44,923 bases of DNA. It comes from an uncultured Coriobacteriaceae bacterium (GTDB lineage: Bacteria > Actinomycetota > Coriobacteriia > Coriobacteriales > Atopobiaceae). The notes under the pieces are model-generated. The model was not told the origin of the DNA, made no database searches, and was given only the letters and a program-made list of their open reading frames with translations. Made by a program: the position numbers and the translations under genes. The stretch lies in assembly GCA_902778135.1 (NCBI GenBank), contig CACYWP010000028.1, forward strand, positions 1-44,923, written 5' to 3'. Below are positions 25,060 to 33,833 of the stretch, one piece after another; the stretch's first letter is position 1, and each line of letters opens with the position of its first letter.

Positions 25060-26343
25060 ATGAGTCAGATCAGCGATGTTGCCGCACGCATGAAGCTCGA
25101 GAGCCCCGTCATGGCCGCCACGCCGGTCGAGCAGCGCAACGACGCCCTAGCACGCATCAAGGAAGCCCTGCTCGCGCATGCTGATGAGATCTTTGCCGCC
25201 AACGCGGCCGATCTGGAGGCGGCCCAGCGCGACGGCGTCGCCCCCGCCGTCGTGGGACGCCTGCGCTTTGACGAGCACAAGCTGGCCGACGTCGCCGCAG
25301 GCATCGACGGCCTCATCGGCCTGCCAGATCCCGTGGGCCGAACCCTGCTGCGCCGCGAGATGGACGAGGGCCTGGTGCTGGAGCGCGTCAGCGTGCCCAT
25401 CGGCGTCATCGGCGTGATCTTCGAGGCGCGTCCCGACGCGCTCGTCCAGATCTCGACCCTCTGCCTGAAGAGCGGCAACTGCGCCATCCTCAAGGGTGGC
25501 AGCGAGACGATGCGCACCAACAAGGCCATCTTCGAGGTCATCCACGCGGCGGCCATCGAGGCGGGCCTGCCCGAGGGGTGCCTGTTCCAGGCGGAGGCGC
25601 GCGAGGAGATCAGCGAGCTGCTGGGCTGCTACGGCTCCGTCGACCTGCTCATCCCTCGCGGCTCGAACGCGTTCGTGCGCTACATCATGGACAACACCAA
25701 GATTCCCGTGATGGGCCATGCCGACGGCATCTGCCACATCTACGTGGACAAGGCGGCAGACATCGATCTGGCGGTGCGCGTCTGCGTCGATGCCAAGATC
25801 CAGTACACCGCAGCCTGCAACGCGGTGGAGACGCTGCTGGTCGACCGTGCCATCGCGGCGGACTTCCTGCCCCAGGCCGTCGAGGCGCTCGAGGCCGAGG
25901 GCGTGGAGGTGCGTGGCGACGAGGAGGTCCGTGCCATCGTGGACGTCAAGCCTGCCACCGACGAGGACTGGGACACCGAGTACCTGGCGCTGATCGTGTC
26001 CATCAAGGTGGTCGACGGGGTCGACGAGGCCATCGAGCACATAAACCGCCACGGCTCGCACCACACCGACGCGATCATGACCGACGACGCCCAGGCCGCC
26101 GAGCGCTTCATGCGCCTGGTCGACTCGGCGGGGGTCTACCAGAACTGCTCGACGCGCTTCGCCGACGGCTTCCGGTATGGGTTCGGTGCCGAGGTGGGCA
26201 TATCCACCAGCAAGCTGCATGCGCGCGGTCCCGTCGGCTTGGAGGGTCTGGTCACCTACAAGTACAAGATCTATGGCTCCGGCCAGATCGTGGGCGACTA
26301 CGCCACCGGCAAGTCCAGCTTCCACTTCCGCGACCTGTCATAG
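25060..26343 (+). CDS. proA: Glutamate-5-semialdehyde dehydrogenase (gamma-glutamyl phosphate reductase)
   Basis: A 427-residue aldehyde-dehydrogenase-fold enzyme that reduces glutamyl-5-phosphate with NADPH in proline synthesis. It has GVIFEARPDALVQISTLC, KSGNCAILKGGSE, the SVDLLIPRGSNAFVRYIM segment, PVMGHADGICHIYVD, the catalytic cysteine C253 in YTAACNAVETLLVD, and the C-terminal RFADGFRYGFGAEVGISTSKLHARGPVG. Length is normal. ATG 25060 follows a GAGAGGAG site. proB, its usual partner, is not next to it in this window. Regulation by the upstream GTTGTYTGCGYT array is likely but unproven. Confidence 0.96.
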   Translation: MSQISDVAARMKLESPVMAATPVEQRNDALARIKEALLAHADEIFAANAADLEAAQRDGVAPAVVGRLRFDEHKLADVAAGIDGLIGLPDPVGRTLLRREMDEGLVLERVSVPIGVIGVIFEARPDALVQISTLCLKSGNCAILKGGSETMRTNKAIFEVIHAAAIEAGLPEGCLFQAEAREEISELLGCYGSVDLLIPRGSNAFVRYIMDNTKIPVMGHADGICHIYVDKAADIDLAVRVCVDAKIQYTAACNAVETLLVDRAIAADFLPQAVEALEAEGVEVRGDEEVRAIVDVKPATDEDWDTEYLALIVSIKVVDGVDEAIEHINRHGSHHTDAIMTDDAQAAERFMRLVDSAGVYQNCSTRFADGFRYGFGAEVGISTSKLHARGPVGLEGLVTYKYKIYGSGQIVGDYATGKSSFHFRDLS

Positions 26344-26369
26344 CGTCGGTACAGAGGGACACACCCGCT

Positions 26370-26401
26370 GCGGGACGCGTCTGCCGTCAGACGCGTCCCG
26401 C
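26370..26401. terminator. Perfect hairpin after proA
   Basis: A 14-bp perfect stem GCGGGACGCGTCTG / CAGACGCGTCCCGC with a 4-nt loop lies 27 nt after proA, between it and the convergent DUF188 gene. No U-tract; it is flanked on both sides by GAGGGAC words. Confidence 0.7.
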
Positions 26402-26466
26402 ATGCGTATGGATAGAGGGACGATTGGCCTTGCGCCATCGGCCGCCCAAGCCTGTGCGTCGGGCTC

Positions 26467-26952
26467 CTACGACTTGGGCGTCTCCGCCAGGAGGCGACGC
26501 AGGTTTGCCACGAAGCGCTCCCGGTCCTCGTCGGTGAAGGCGGCGGGGCCCTTGGTGCGTCCGCCCGCCCGGCGCACCTTCTTCTCCTCGTGGCGGATGA
26601 ACATCATGGAGTCGATAGTCAGCGGGCTGTAGACGTGGCCGCGCACGCCGATGGCGCGCGCCCCGCGGCCCAGCACCATCGAGGCCAGGCCGATGTCCTG
26701 CGTGACCACCACGTCGTCGGGTCCCAGCTCCTCGACGATGGCGAAGTCCGCGGAGTCGGCGCCAACCCCCACCTGCACCGTCCGCACCCAGAAGCCCTCG
26801 TGCGGCGTGGTGGGGTCGCTGCGCCGCAAGTGGCGGCTGAGGTTCTGGGTGGCGTTGCCGGCGATGACGCAGGGGACCCGCGCCCGACGAGCTTCGGCGA
26901 GGGCCTCGCGCGTCACCGGGCAGGCGTCGGCGTCTATGAAGAGCGTGGTCAT
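26467..26952 (-). CDS. YaiI/YqxD family protein (DUF188)
   Basis: A 161-residue protein of the DUF188 family. It has the DADACPV motif at residues 7-13 (LFIDADACPVTREAL), IAGNATQNL, and the conserved acidic and basic blocks VVVTQDIGLASMVL, RGHVYSPLTIDSMMFIRH, and GRTKGPAAFTDEDRERF. The PIN-like fold and acidic residues suggest a metal-dependent nuclease, but no activity is established for the family. It begins 9 nt after the small zinc-ribbon gene, so the two are co-transcribed. Confidence 0.9.
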   Translation of the reverse strand: MTTLFIDADACPVTREALAEARRARVPCVIAGNATQNLSRHLRRSDPTTPHEGFWVRTVQVGVGADSADFAIVEELGPDDVVVTQDIGLASMVLGRGARAIGVRGHVYSPLTIDSMMFIRHEEKKVRRAGGRTKGPAAFTDEDRERFVANLRRLLAETPKS

Positions 26953-26961
26953 GGGCGCCCG

Positions 26962-27138
26962 CTAGGCCTGCTCGGTCCAGGTGTGGCCGCACTTGTTGCA
27001 GTAGTAGACCTTGATGATGCCGCCGAACCCGTCGGGATAGGAGTCGGTGCACACGACATCCTCGCTGCCGCACTGGGGACAGTCGGGCATGGACAGGTAG
27101 GCATCCAGCTCGTCGTCACTGATCTCGTTGATGGCCAT
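26962..27138 (-). CDS. Small zinc-ribbon protein
   Basis: A 58-residue protein, MAINEISDDELDAYL then two CxxC pairs (CPQCGSEDVVC and YYCNKCGHTW) that would hold one zinc. The tail ends WTEQA. ATG 27138 has an excellent AGGAGGAG site. It precedes the DUF188 gene by 9 nt. The C-terminal half resembles TFIIS/RPA12-type ribbons, but length and context do not allow a firm function; a nucleic-acid or protein-interaction role is inference. Confidence 0.8.
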   Translation of the reverse strand: MAINEISDDELDAYLSMPDCPQCGSEDVVCTDSYPDGFGGIIKVYYCNKCGHTWTEQA

Positions 27139-27273
27139 GGCTCCTCCTGGTGGGTGGCGGGACACGATGGGACCATTATGTGACAATTCGTGGGCCACGA
27201 CGCCAAGATGACGAGATGCGGCATTGCGTGGCATTGCGTGTGGGCTGTGCGCATTGTCAGCGTACCGTGGGCG

Positions 27274-27296
27274 TTGGCGGGAGAAGCGGGTATAAT
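27274..27296 (+). promoter_or_regulatory. Probable promoter of tatA
   Basis: A consensus -10 hexamer TATAAT at 27291-27296, preceded by GGG, lies about 75 nt before the tatA ATG. No -35 at ideal spacing (a TTGGCG sits too close at 27274), so it may rely on the strong -10. Confidence 0.5.
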
Positions 27297-27370
27297 GCAC
27301 AGACTGTGATGTTATGCCCTTCCCTCGAATGAGGCAAAAGGCTGGAACGTACTCGAAAGGAAACGCTGTC

Positions 27371-27694
27371 ATGGGACTTCGCGCACCTGAGCTTCTCATC
27401 ATCCTCATCGTCGCACTGCTGATCTTCGGGCCCAAGAACCTCCCCAAGCTGGGCAAGAGCCTGGGCCAGACCGTGAAGAACGTCCGCGAGGGCATGGAGG
27501 GCGACGAGAACGAGCCCAAGGCCGAGAAGGCCATCGCCGACCAGACCCAGTCCGAGCCGGTCGAGGCTGCCCCGGTCGAGGACGCGGCTGCCGAGGCCGT
27601 GGTCGAGGAGGACGTGGTCTTCTGCTCGCACTGCGGTGCCAAGAACGCCGCGGACGCCGCCTTCTGCAGCAAGTGCGGCGAGAAGCTCGCCTAG
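27371..27694 (+). CDS. tatA: TatA/TatE-type translocase protein with C-terminal zinc ribbon
   Basis: A 107-residue protein. Residues 1-45 are a classic TatA: a short N-terminus, one membrane helix (PELLIILIVALLIFG), the FGPKNLPKLGKSLG hinge and an amphipathic helix. A Glu/Ala-rich linker (about 45-80) leads to an unusual C-terminal double CxxC ribbon (CSHCGAKNAADAAFCSKCG). TatA forms the twin-arginine protein-export pore with TatC; the ribbon would sit in the cytoplasm. AAAGGAAA precedes the ATG at 27371. tatC is not in the window. greA follows after 50 nt. The TatA call is confident; the role of the ribbon (docking or metal sensing) is unknown. Confidence 0.88.
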   Translation: MGLRAPELLIILIVALLIFGPKNLPKLGKSLGQTVKNVREGMEGDENEPKAEKAIADQTQSEPVEAAPVEDAAAEAVVEEDVVFCSHCGAKNAADAAFCSKCGEKLA

Positions 27695-27744
27695 GCTTCC
27701 ACCACCCCTAGACCCACCCACCCCACCACCAAAGAAAGGCCAGC

Positions 27745-28215
27745 ATGGACACGAAGGAAATCATCCTTACCCGTGAGGGCTTCGAGCAGCTGGAGACCGA
27801 GCTTGCCGAGCGCAAGGGCGAACGACGCGACGAGATTGTCGAGCGCCTGAAGGAGGCCCGTGGCTTCGGTGACCTCTCCGAGAACGCCGAGTACGACGCC
27901 GCGCGCGAGGAGCAGTCGCGCAACGAGTCTCGCATCAACGAGATCGAGCAGATCCTTGCGGTCGCCCGTATCGCCAACGCCTCCGACGCCATGTCGGTCT
28001 CCATCGGCAGTACCGTCGAGATCGAGGACGCCCGTGGCAAGAAGACGTCCTTCCGCATCGTCGGCACCACCCAGACCGACTCGCTCAACCACCTCATCTC
28101 CAACGAGAGCCCCGCTGGCGCGGCCATGATCGGCCATGTCGTGGGCGATCGCGTGTCGTTCACCACGCCGGCCGGCAGGGTGTGCGAGTACACCATCACC
28201 AACATCGAGATCTAG
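27745..28215 (+). CDS. greA: Transcription elongation factor GreA
   Basis: A 156-residue protein with the N-terminal coiled coil (LTREGFEQLETELAERKGER), the tip motif GDLSENAEYDAAREEQ with the catalytic acidic residues, and a C-terminal FKBP-like domain (VSIGSTVEIED ... ESPAGAAMIGHVVGDRVSF). It binds the RNA polymerase secondary channel and stimulates cleavage of backtracked transcripts. Normal length. AAAGAAAGG precedes the ATG. Confidence 0.96.
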   Translation: MDTKEIILTREGFEQLETELAERKGERRDEIVERLKEARGFGDLSENAEYDAAREEQSRNESRINEIEQILAVARIANASDAMSVSIGSTVEIEDARGKKTSFRIVGTTQTDSLNHLISNESPAGAAMIGHVVGDRVSFTTPAGRVCEYTITNIEI

Positions 28216-28302
28216 CGCACCTGGCGCGCCAGTCGCGCCCAGTGGCGTTCGGACGACCCCTTAGCCCTGTGCCTACGCATTCTTGGTGGGCGCGGGGCTT
28301 TC

Positions 28303-28331
28303 TTGCCAGCCTTGGCATCGCAGACCATAAG
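28303..28331 (+). promoter_or_regulatory. Candidate promoter of lysS
   Basis: TTGCCA (28303-28308) and CATAAG (28326-28331) are separated by exactly 17 nt, about 70 nt before the lysS start. Reasonable -35 and -10 boxes; the 187-nt gap shows no gene. Confidence 0.45.
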
Positions 28332-28401
28332 CTAGTTCAGAACACGGGAGCCACCAGCTGCGCCGGACGAGCGCAGCGACCCGAGCAAGGAGCATACGAG
28401 C

Positions 28402-30915
28402 ATGTCCAGCCAGACCCCTGAGACCAACGTCCATGTGGACGAGCGCACCGCGCGCCGTGACCGGCGCCAGGCCCTGATCGACGCCGGCATCAATCCCTAC
28501 CCCATCAAGTCGCAGGTGGATGCCCACGCCGCCGAACTCGAGGAGCGCTATGGCTCTTTGGAGGCGGGGCAGGACACCGAGGACGTCTACTCGGTGGCCG
28601 GCCGCATCCGCGCCCTGCGCAACCAGGGCAAGGTCGCCTTCATCGTGCTCGAGGACTGCACGGGCCAGCTGCAGCTGTTCTGCCGCATCAACAACCTGCC
28701 CGAGGCCGACTGGACGCTGCTCAGTCAGCTCGACCTGGGAGACATCCTCGGGGCCACCGGCACCATCATGCGCACCCGTCGTGGCCAGCTCTCGCTTGCT
28801 CCGACGAGCCTTACCCTGCTGTCGAAGTCGTGCCGTCCGCTGCCGGAGAAGTTCCACGGTCTCACGGACAAGGAGGTGCGCTATCGCCAGCGCTACGTGG
28901 ACCTCATCATGAACCCCGAGGTCAAGGAGACCTTCGTCAAGCGCTCCAAGCTCATCTCGGGCATGCGCCGCTTCATGGAGGGCCAGGGCTACCTCGAGGT
29001 CGAGACGCCCATCCTGCAGGAGACGCTCGGCGGTGCCAACGCGCGCCCCTTCACCACGCACTTCAACGCGCTCGACCAGGACTGCTACCTGCGCATCGCC
29101 ACCGAGCTGCACCTCAAGCGCTGCATCGTGGGCGGTATGGAGCGCGTCTTCGAGCTGGGGCGCCAGTTCCGCAACGAGGGCATGGACCTCACCCACAACC
29201 CCGAGTTCACCAGCATGGAGGCCTACTGCGCATACAGCGACCTCGAGGGCATGAAGCGCCTCACCGAGGGCCTCTTCACCGCGTGCCGCGAGGCCGTGGG
29301 CCTGGGCGAGCAGATCACCTACCAGGGGCAGACCGTCAGTCTCGCCACGCCCTTCCGCTCAGCATCGATGGCCGAGCTCGTCTCCGAGCGCGTTGGCCAG
29401 CAGGTGGGCATGGAGACCTCCGTGGAGGAGGCCCGTGCGATCCTCGACCGCTTCGAGCTGCCCTGGGACGAGAGCTGGGGCATCGGCAAGCTGATCTTCA
29501 CCCTATATGACGAGCTGTGCGAGCAGACGCTCGTCGACCCCACCTTCGTGTGCGACTATCCCGTGGAGGTCTCGCCGCTCGCCAAGCGCAAGGACGACGA
29601 CCCGCGCCTGACCGACCGCTTCGAGCTGGTGGTGGCAGGTCACGAGTATGCCAACGCGTTCTCCGAGCTCAACGACCCCGTCGACCAGGAGGGCCGCTTC
29701 CAGGCGCAGGTCGAGGCCAAGGCTGCCGGTGACGACGAGGCCATGGAGTACGACTACGACTACGTGCGCGCGCTCGAGTACGGCATGCCGCCCGCAGGTG
29801 GCATCGGCTGGGGCATCGACCGCATGATCATGCTCTTCACCGACAGCGCATCCATCCGCGACGTGCTGCTGTTCCCGCACATGCGTCCGGAGCGCCGCGC
29901 CGTGGCGGCTCCCGCGGACGGGCGGCTGGAGACGGGCCTGACGCGAGAGCAGGCCCATGACCTGCTGGTCAAGTACAACGAGGACTGGTTCCACGTGGCG
30001 CACGGCGAGACGCTCGAGGGGCTCATGCGCCATCTTGCGGCCAAGGAGGACCCGGACAACGTCGAGTTCTGGGGCCAGGTGGGCCTGCTGCACGACCTCG
30101 ACTGGGAGAAGTGGCCCGACGCCGTCCAGCACACCGTGAAGACCGCCGAGCTGTTGGCCGAGGCCGGCGCCAATCCCGCGCTGGCGCACAGCATCCAGAC
30201 GCACAACTGCGACCAGAACCCCGAGCTGCCCAAGCCCGAGCACGTGATGGAGAAGTGGCTCTATGCGGTGGACGAGCTCTCGGGCCTGATCCAGGCCTGC
30301 GCCAAGATGCGCCCGTCCAAGAGCGTCACCGACATGGAGCTCAAGTCGCTCAAGAAGAAGTTCAAGACCAAGAGCTTTGCCGCCGGGTGCAACCGCGACA
30401 TCATCCGCCAGGGCGCCGAGCTGCTGGGCATCGAGCTCGACGAGCTGTTCGTCAGCACGCTGGACGCGATGAAGGCCATCGCACCGGTCGGTGACATCTA
30501 TGCCCAGCCCGCAGAGGAGCAGCCGGTCGCTCCCGAGATCCCGACCGAGGGCATCTACATCGAGCCGCTGTTCGCTGACGAGGTCGACTTCGGCACCTTC
30601 AGCAAGTCGGACTTCCGCGTCGTCAAGGTCAAGGAGTGCACGGAGGTGCCCAAGAGCAAGAAGCTGCTGCATTTCGTGCTCGACGACGGCACCGGCACCG
30701 ACCGCATCATCCTCAGCGGCATCAAGGAGTTCTACGCCCCCGAGGAGCTGGTCGGCAAGACCTGCGTCGCCATCCTCAACCTGCCCCCGCGCAAGATGAT
30801 GGGCATCGACAGTTGCGGCATGCTCATCTCCGCGGTCCATACCGAGGACGGCCGCGAGGCCCTGCACCTGCTGATGCTCGACGACGCCATCCCCGCAGGA
30901 GCCAAGCTGTACTAG
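28402..30915 (+). CDS. lysS: Lysyl-tRNA synthetase fused to an HD-superfamily domain and a tRNA-binding OB domain
   Basis: An 837-residue triple fusion. Residues 1-500 are a class II LysRS: OB anticodon-binding domain, motif 2 FELGRQFRNEGMD, EFTSMEAY, and motif 3 GGIGWGIDRMIMLF near 466. Residues about 512-700 match a COG2316-type HD hydrolase: MRHLAAKEDPDNVEFWGQVG, H564-D565 in LLHDLDWEKW, and YAVDELSGLIQACAKMRPSK with KKKFKTKSFAAG. Residues about 726-837 are an EMAP/Trbp111-type tRNA-binding domain as in MetRS C-termini (DFRVVKVKECTEVPKSKKLL, PPRKMMGIDSCGML). No stops or frameshifts separate the parts. Family LysRS is about 500 residues, so both appendages are extra. LysRS function is firm; the HD reaction (nucleotide or phosphoester hydrolysis) is unknown. 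Confidence 0.93.
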   Translation: MSSQTPETNVHVDERTARRDRRQALIDAGINPYPIKSQVDAHAAELEERYGSLEAGQDTEDVYSVAGRIRALRNQGKVAFIVLEDCTGQLQLFCRINNLPEADWTLLSQLDLGDILGATGTIMRTRRGQLSLAPTSLTLLSKSCRPLPEKFHGLTDKEVRYRQRYVDLIMNPEVKETFVKRSKLISGMRRFMEGQGYLEVETPILQETLGGANARPFTTHFNALDQDCYLRIATELHLKRCIVGGMERVFELGRQFRNEGMDLTHNPEFTSMEAYCAYSDLEGMKRLTEGLFTACREAVGLGEQITYQGQTVSLATPFRSASMAELVSERVGQQVGMETSVEEARAILDRFELPWDESWGIGKLIFTLYDELCEQTLVDPTFVCDYPVEVSPLAKRKDDDPRLTDRFELVVAGHEYANAFSELNDPVDQEGRFQAQVEAKAAGDDEAMEYDYDYVRALEYGMPPAGGIGWGIDRMIMLFTDSASIRDVLLFPHMRPERRAVAAPADGRLETGLTREQAHDLLVKYNEDWFHVAHGETLEGLMRHLAAKEDPDNVEFWGQVGLLHDLDWEKWPDAVQHTVKTAELLAEAGANPALAHSIQTHNCDQNPELPKPEHVMEKWLYAVDELSGLIQACAKMRPSKSVTDMELKSLKKKFKTKSFAAGCNRDIIRQGAELLGIELDELFVSTLDAMKAIAPVGDIYAQPAEEQPVAPEIPTEGIYIEPLFADEVDFGTFSKSDFRVVKVKECTEVPKSKKLLHFVLDDGTGTDRIILSGIKEFYAPEELVGKTCVAILNLPPRKMMGIDSCGMLISAVHTEDGREALHLLMLDDAIPAGAKLY

Positions 30916-31038
30916 CGTGCGAGCGGCACGACGCGGCCGGGGTCGAGGCGCACCCATTGTGTCGACGTCCCGACTTGCGTGGCTTGAGCGCATATCGCAC
31001 CTTGGTTCTGGGTAAAAGCTACATCAGCTGACCTGACT

Positions 31039-31068
31039 GCCGCCGGTGGAGGGTGCTCCACCGGCGGC
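31039..31068 (+). other. Strong leader hairpin just upstream of clpC
   Basis: A 13-bp perfect stem (GCCGCCGGTGGAG / CTCCACCGGCGGC, 4-nt loop) ends 30 nt before the clpC ATG and is followed by GGCACTTTC. It could terminate lysS, or, if the clpC promoter is upstream, act as a leader structure. No CIRCE or HAIR heat-shock box is visible in the 183-nt gap. Confidence 0.6.
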
Positions 31069-31098
31069 GGCACTTTCAAGAGGGGGTGTTTAACCCGC

Positions 31099-33696
31099 AT
31101 GTTCGAGAAGTTCACCGACAAGGCGCGCAAGGTCATGAGCCTTGCGCAGGAGGAGGCGCGTAGCCTCGGCAAGATGTACGTGGGCACCGAGCACCTGCTG
31201 CTCGCCCTCATCAAGGAGGGGGAGGGTATCGCGGCGCAGGCGCTGGCCAAGCTGGACGTGACCTACGAGGAGACCATCGCCACCGTGCGCGAGATCTCGT
31301 CCGAGGTCACCGAGCCGGTTCCCGGCGGCCACATCCCGTTCACGCCGCGCGCCAAGCGCGTGCTGGAGGACGCGTACCGCGAGACCATGACCCACGGCCA
31401 GACCTACATCGCCACCGAGCACCTGCTGCTGGGCATCGTCGCGGAGGGCGACGGGCGTGCGATGACGGCGCTGTCCCGCATGGGAGTGTCTGGTGACGCG
31501 ATTCGCAACGCCGTCAGCGAGATGATTGCCAGCAATTCGGACGGCCCGACGCGCGAGCGCCCCATGGCCTCACAGGCGGCCTTCGACCCGCGCATGATGG
31601 GTGCGGTGCCCGGTGGGCAGGTCTCCGACGAGGACTCGATGCTCGAGAACTACGGAAAGAACCTGACCCGTCTGGCCACCGAGAACAAGCTGGACCCGGT
31701 CATCGGGCGCGACCGCGAGGTCGAGCGCGTGATGCAGGTGCTGGCCCGTCGCCAGAAGAACAACCCGCTCATCCTGGGCGACCCCGGCGTCGGCAAGACC
31801 GCCGTCGTGGAGGGCCTGGCCCAGCTCATCGCCGGGGGCAACGTCCCCGACATCCTGCGCGGGCGCCAGATCTGGACGCTGGACGTGGCGGCGCTGGTCG
31901 CCGGCTCCAAGTATCGCGGCGAGTTCGAGGAGCGCCTGAAGAAGGTCATCAACGAGGTCGAGGCCGCCGGCGACGCCATCCTGTTCATCGACGAGATCCA
32001 CACCATCATCGGCGCGGGGTCGGCCGAGGGCTCGATCGACGCCGCCTCCATCCTCAAGCCGCCCCTGTCGCGTGGCGAGATCCAGGTCATCGGCGCCACG
32101 ACGTCGGAGGAGTACCGCAAGCACATCGAGAAGGACTCCGCCTTCGAGCGTCGCTTCCAGCCCGTCAACATCGACGAGCCCAGCGTCGCCGACACCATCG
32201 AGATCCTCCATGGCCTGCAGGACCGCTACGAGAGCCACCATCACGTGCGCTACACGGAGGAGGCCCTGATGGCGGCGGTGACCCTGTCCAACCGCTATGT
32301 CCAGGACCGCTACCTGCCCGACAAGGCGATCGACATCATCGACGAGGCCGGTGCGCGCACGCGCGTCCACAAGATGGCGCTGCCGCCCGAGCTGGCCCAG
32401 GTCGACGAGGAACTGGCACGCGTCCGCGAGGACAAGGCCCATGCGGCCGAGGTCCAGGAGTTCGAGGAGGCGGCCCGCCTGCGCGACAAGGAGAAGGAGC
32501 TGACCGCGCGTCGCACCGAGCTGGAGCAGGCCTGGCGCGATCGCATGGACGCCAACGTCGTGACCGTCGGGGAGCAGGACATCGCCGACGTCGTGTCCGA
32601 CATCACCGGCGTGCCCGTCTCCAACCTCACCGAGGCCGAGGCCTCCAAGCTGCTGCGCTGCGAGGATGCCCTGCACCAGCGCGTCGTGGGCCAGGACGAG
32701 GCCATCAGCGCCGTCAGCCGCGCCATCCGCCGCAGCCGCTCGCCGCTGAAGGACCCGCGCCGTCCCGGTGGCTCGTTCATCTTCCTGGGCCCGTCGGGCG
32801 TGGGCAAGACCGAGTTGGCCAAGTCGCTCGCCGAGTTCCTCTTCGGCAGCGAGGACGCGCTCATCAGCTTCGACATGTCCGAGTTCATGGAGAAGCACGC
32901 GGTATCCAAGCTCGTCGGTGCCCCTCCCGGATACGTGGGCTATGACGAGGGCGGCGAGCTGACCAAGGCCGTGCGCCGCAGGCCCTATTCGGTCGTCCTG
33001 TTTGACGAGATCGAGAAGGCCCATCCGGACGTCTTCAACATCCTGCTGCAGATCTTGGACGAGGGTCGCCTGACCGACGGCCAGGGCCGTACCGTCGACT
33101 TCGCCAACACGGTGGTCATCATGACCTCCAACGTCGGCGCCCGCGAGATCGCACAGACCGCGCCGATGGGCTTCTCGTCCTCCGGCAACGGCGGCCTGTC
33201 CGACCGCGAGATCAACAGCCGCGTCCAGACCGAGCTGAAGCACCTGTTCCGACCGGAGTTCCTGAACCGCGTGGACGAGATCGTGGTGTTCAAGTCGCTG
33301 AAGAGCGAGCAGCTGCGCCGCATCGTCGACCTGATGATCGCCGACCTGCGCAACCGCCTCATCGCGCAGGGCATGTCCATCGAGCTGACCGACGCCGCCC
33401 GCGACCTGGTGGCCAAGGAGGGGACCGACCCCGTCTATGGCGCCCGTCCGCTGCGTCGCGCCATCCAGACCCTCATCGAGGACCCGCTGGCAGAGGAGCT
33501 GCTGGCTGGCGGCTGGCGCGCCGGTGACGTCATCCAGGTCGACGCGCAGGATGGCAAGCTGACGTTCACCCGTGGCGAGGGTGCCATCCCCGCACCGTCG
33601 GAGCGCATCCACATGTCGCTGCCCAAGGCACGCACGCATTGGGCGCCCGAGCCGCGTCCCGCCGCATCGGGGGACCTGGCCGGCGCAAGCGACTAG
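31099..33696 (+). CDS. clpC: ClpC-type AAA+ unfoldase
   Basis: An 865-residue Clp/Hsp100 protein. The N-domain has two repeats ([16 protein letters not shown] and [16 protein letters not shown]). AAA-1 has Walker [14 protein letters not shown] near 227 and Walker [10 protein letters not shown]. The middle domain carries a UVR-like motif ([14 protein letters not shown]), marking ClpC rather than ClpB or ClpA. AAA-2 has Walker [13 protein letters not shown] near 564, then [15 protein letters not shown] and GAPPGYVGY. It feeds substrates to ClpP and controls quality and stress responses. The ATG follows an AGAGGGGG site. radA, which often lies between clpC and disA in Firmicutes, is missing here. 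The last 30 residues are a divergent Pro-rich tail. Confidence 0.96.
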   Translation: MFEKFTDKARKVMSLAQEEARSLGKMYVGTEHLLLALIKEGEGIAAQALAKLDVTYEETIATVREISSEVTEPVPGGHIPFTPRAKRVLEDAYRETMTHGQTYIATEHLLLGIVAEGDGRAMTALSRMGVSGDAIRNAVSEMIASNSDGPTRERPMASQAAFDPRMMGAVPGGQVSDEDSMLENYGKNLTRLATENKLDPVIGRDREVERVMQVLARRQKNNPLILGDPGVGKTAVVEGLAQLIAGGNVPDILRGRQIWTLDVAALVAGSKYRGEFEERLKKVINEVEAAGDAILFIDEIHTIIGAGSAEGSIDAASILKPPLSRGEIQVIGATTSEEYRKHIEKDSAFERRFQPVNIDEPSVADTIEILHGLQDRYESHHHVRYTEEALMAAVTLSNRYVQDRYLPDKAIDIIDEAGARTRVHKMALPPELAQVDEELARVREDKAHAAEVQEFEEAARLRDKEKELTARRTELEQAWRDRMDANVVTVGEQDIADVVSDITGVPVSNLTEAEASKLLRCEDALHQRVVGQDEAISAVSRAIRRSRSPLKDPRRPGGSFIFLGPSGVGKTELAKSLAEFLFGSEDALISFDMSEFMEKHAVSKLVGAPPGYVGYDEGGELTKAVRRRPYSVVLFDEIEKAHPDVFNILLQILDEGRLTDGQGRTVDFANTVVIMTSNVGAREIAQTAPMGFSSSGNGGLSDREINSRVQTELKHLFRPEFLNRVDEIVVFKSLKSEQLRRIVDLMIADLRNRLIAQGMSIELTDAARDLVAKEGTDPVYGARPLRRAIQTLIEDPLAEELLAGGWRAGDVIQVDAQDGKLTFTRGEGAIPAPSERIHMSLPKARTHWAPEPRPAASGDLAGASD

Positions 33697-33702
33697 GCAA
33701 GA

Positions 33703-33742
33703 AACCTGGCAATGGGGTGAGGTTTGGCCCCATTGTCAGGTT
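33703..33742 (+). terminator. Terminator after clpC
   Basis: AACCTGGCAATGGGG (33703-33717) pairs with CCCCATTGTCAGGTT (33728-33742) with a single G-T pair and a 10-nt loop. It lies 7 nt after the clpC stop. Confidence 0.75.
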
Positions 33743-33769
33743 AGGTTGCATCACAAGCTCGCGTATACT
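33741..33769 (+). promoter_or_regulatory. Candidate promoter of the disA-ispD-ispF unit
   Basis: TATACT (33764-33769) is a good -10; TTAGGT (33741-33746) is 17 nt upstream as a weak -35. It follows directly after the clpC terminator, so disA appears independently transcribed. Confidence 0.45.
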
Positions 33770-33785
33770 GAGAACCGCCAGCTTC

Positions 33786-33813
33786 GGCCGACCCGCAACC
33801 ACGTGGGTCGGCC
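33786..33813 (+). other. Hairpin in disA 5' leader
   Basis: GGCCGACCC (33786-33794) and GGGTCGGCC (33805-33813) are exact complements around a 10-nt loop, ending about 20 nt before the disA start codon. It may modulate translation. Confidence 0.45.
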
Positions 33814-33833
33814 TGCATGCATGAGGGGGAGCC

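Noticed and set aside
31570..33639. Long minus-strand frame opposite clpC
   Set aside because: Shadow of clpC with no recognisable motifs or start signal.
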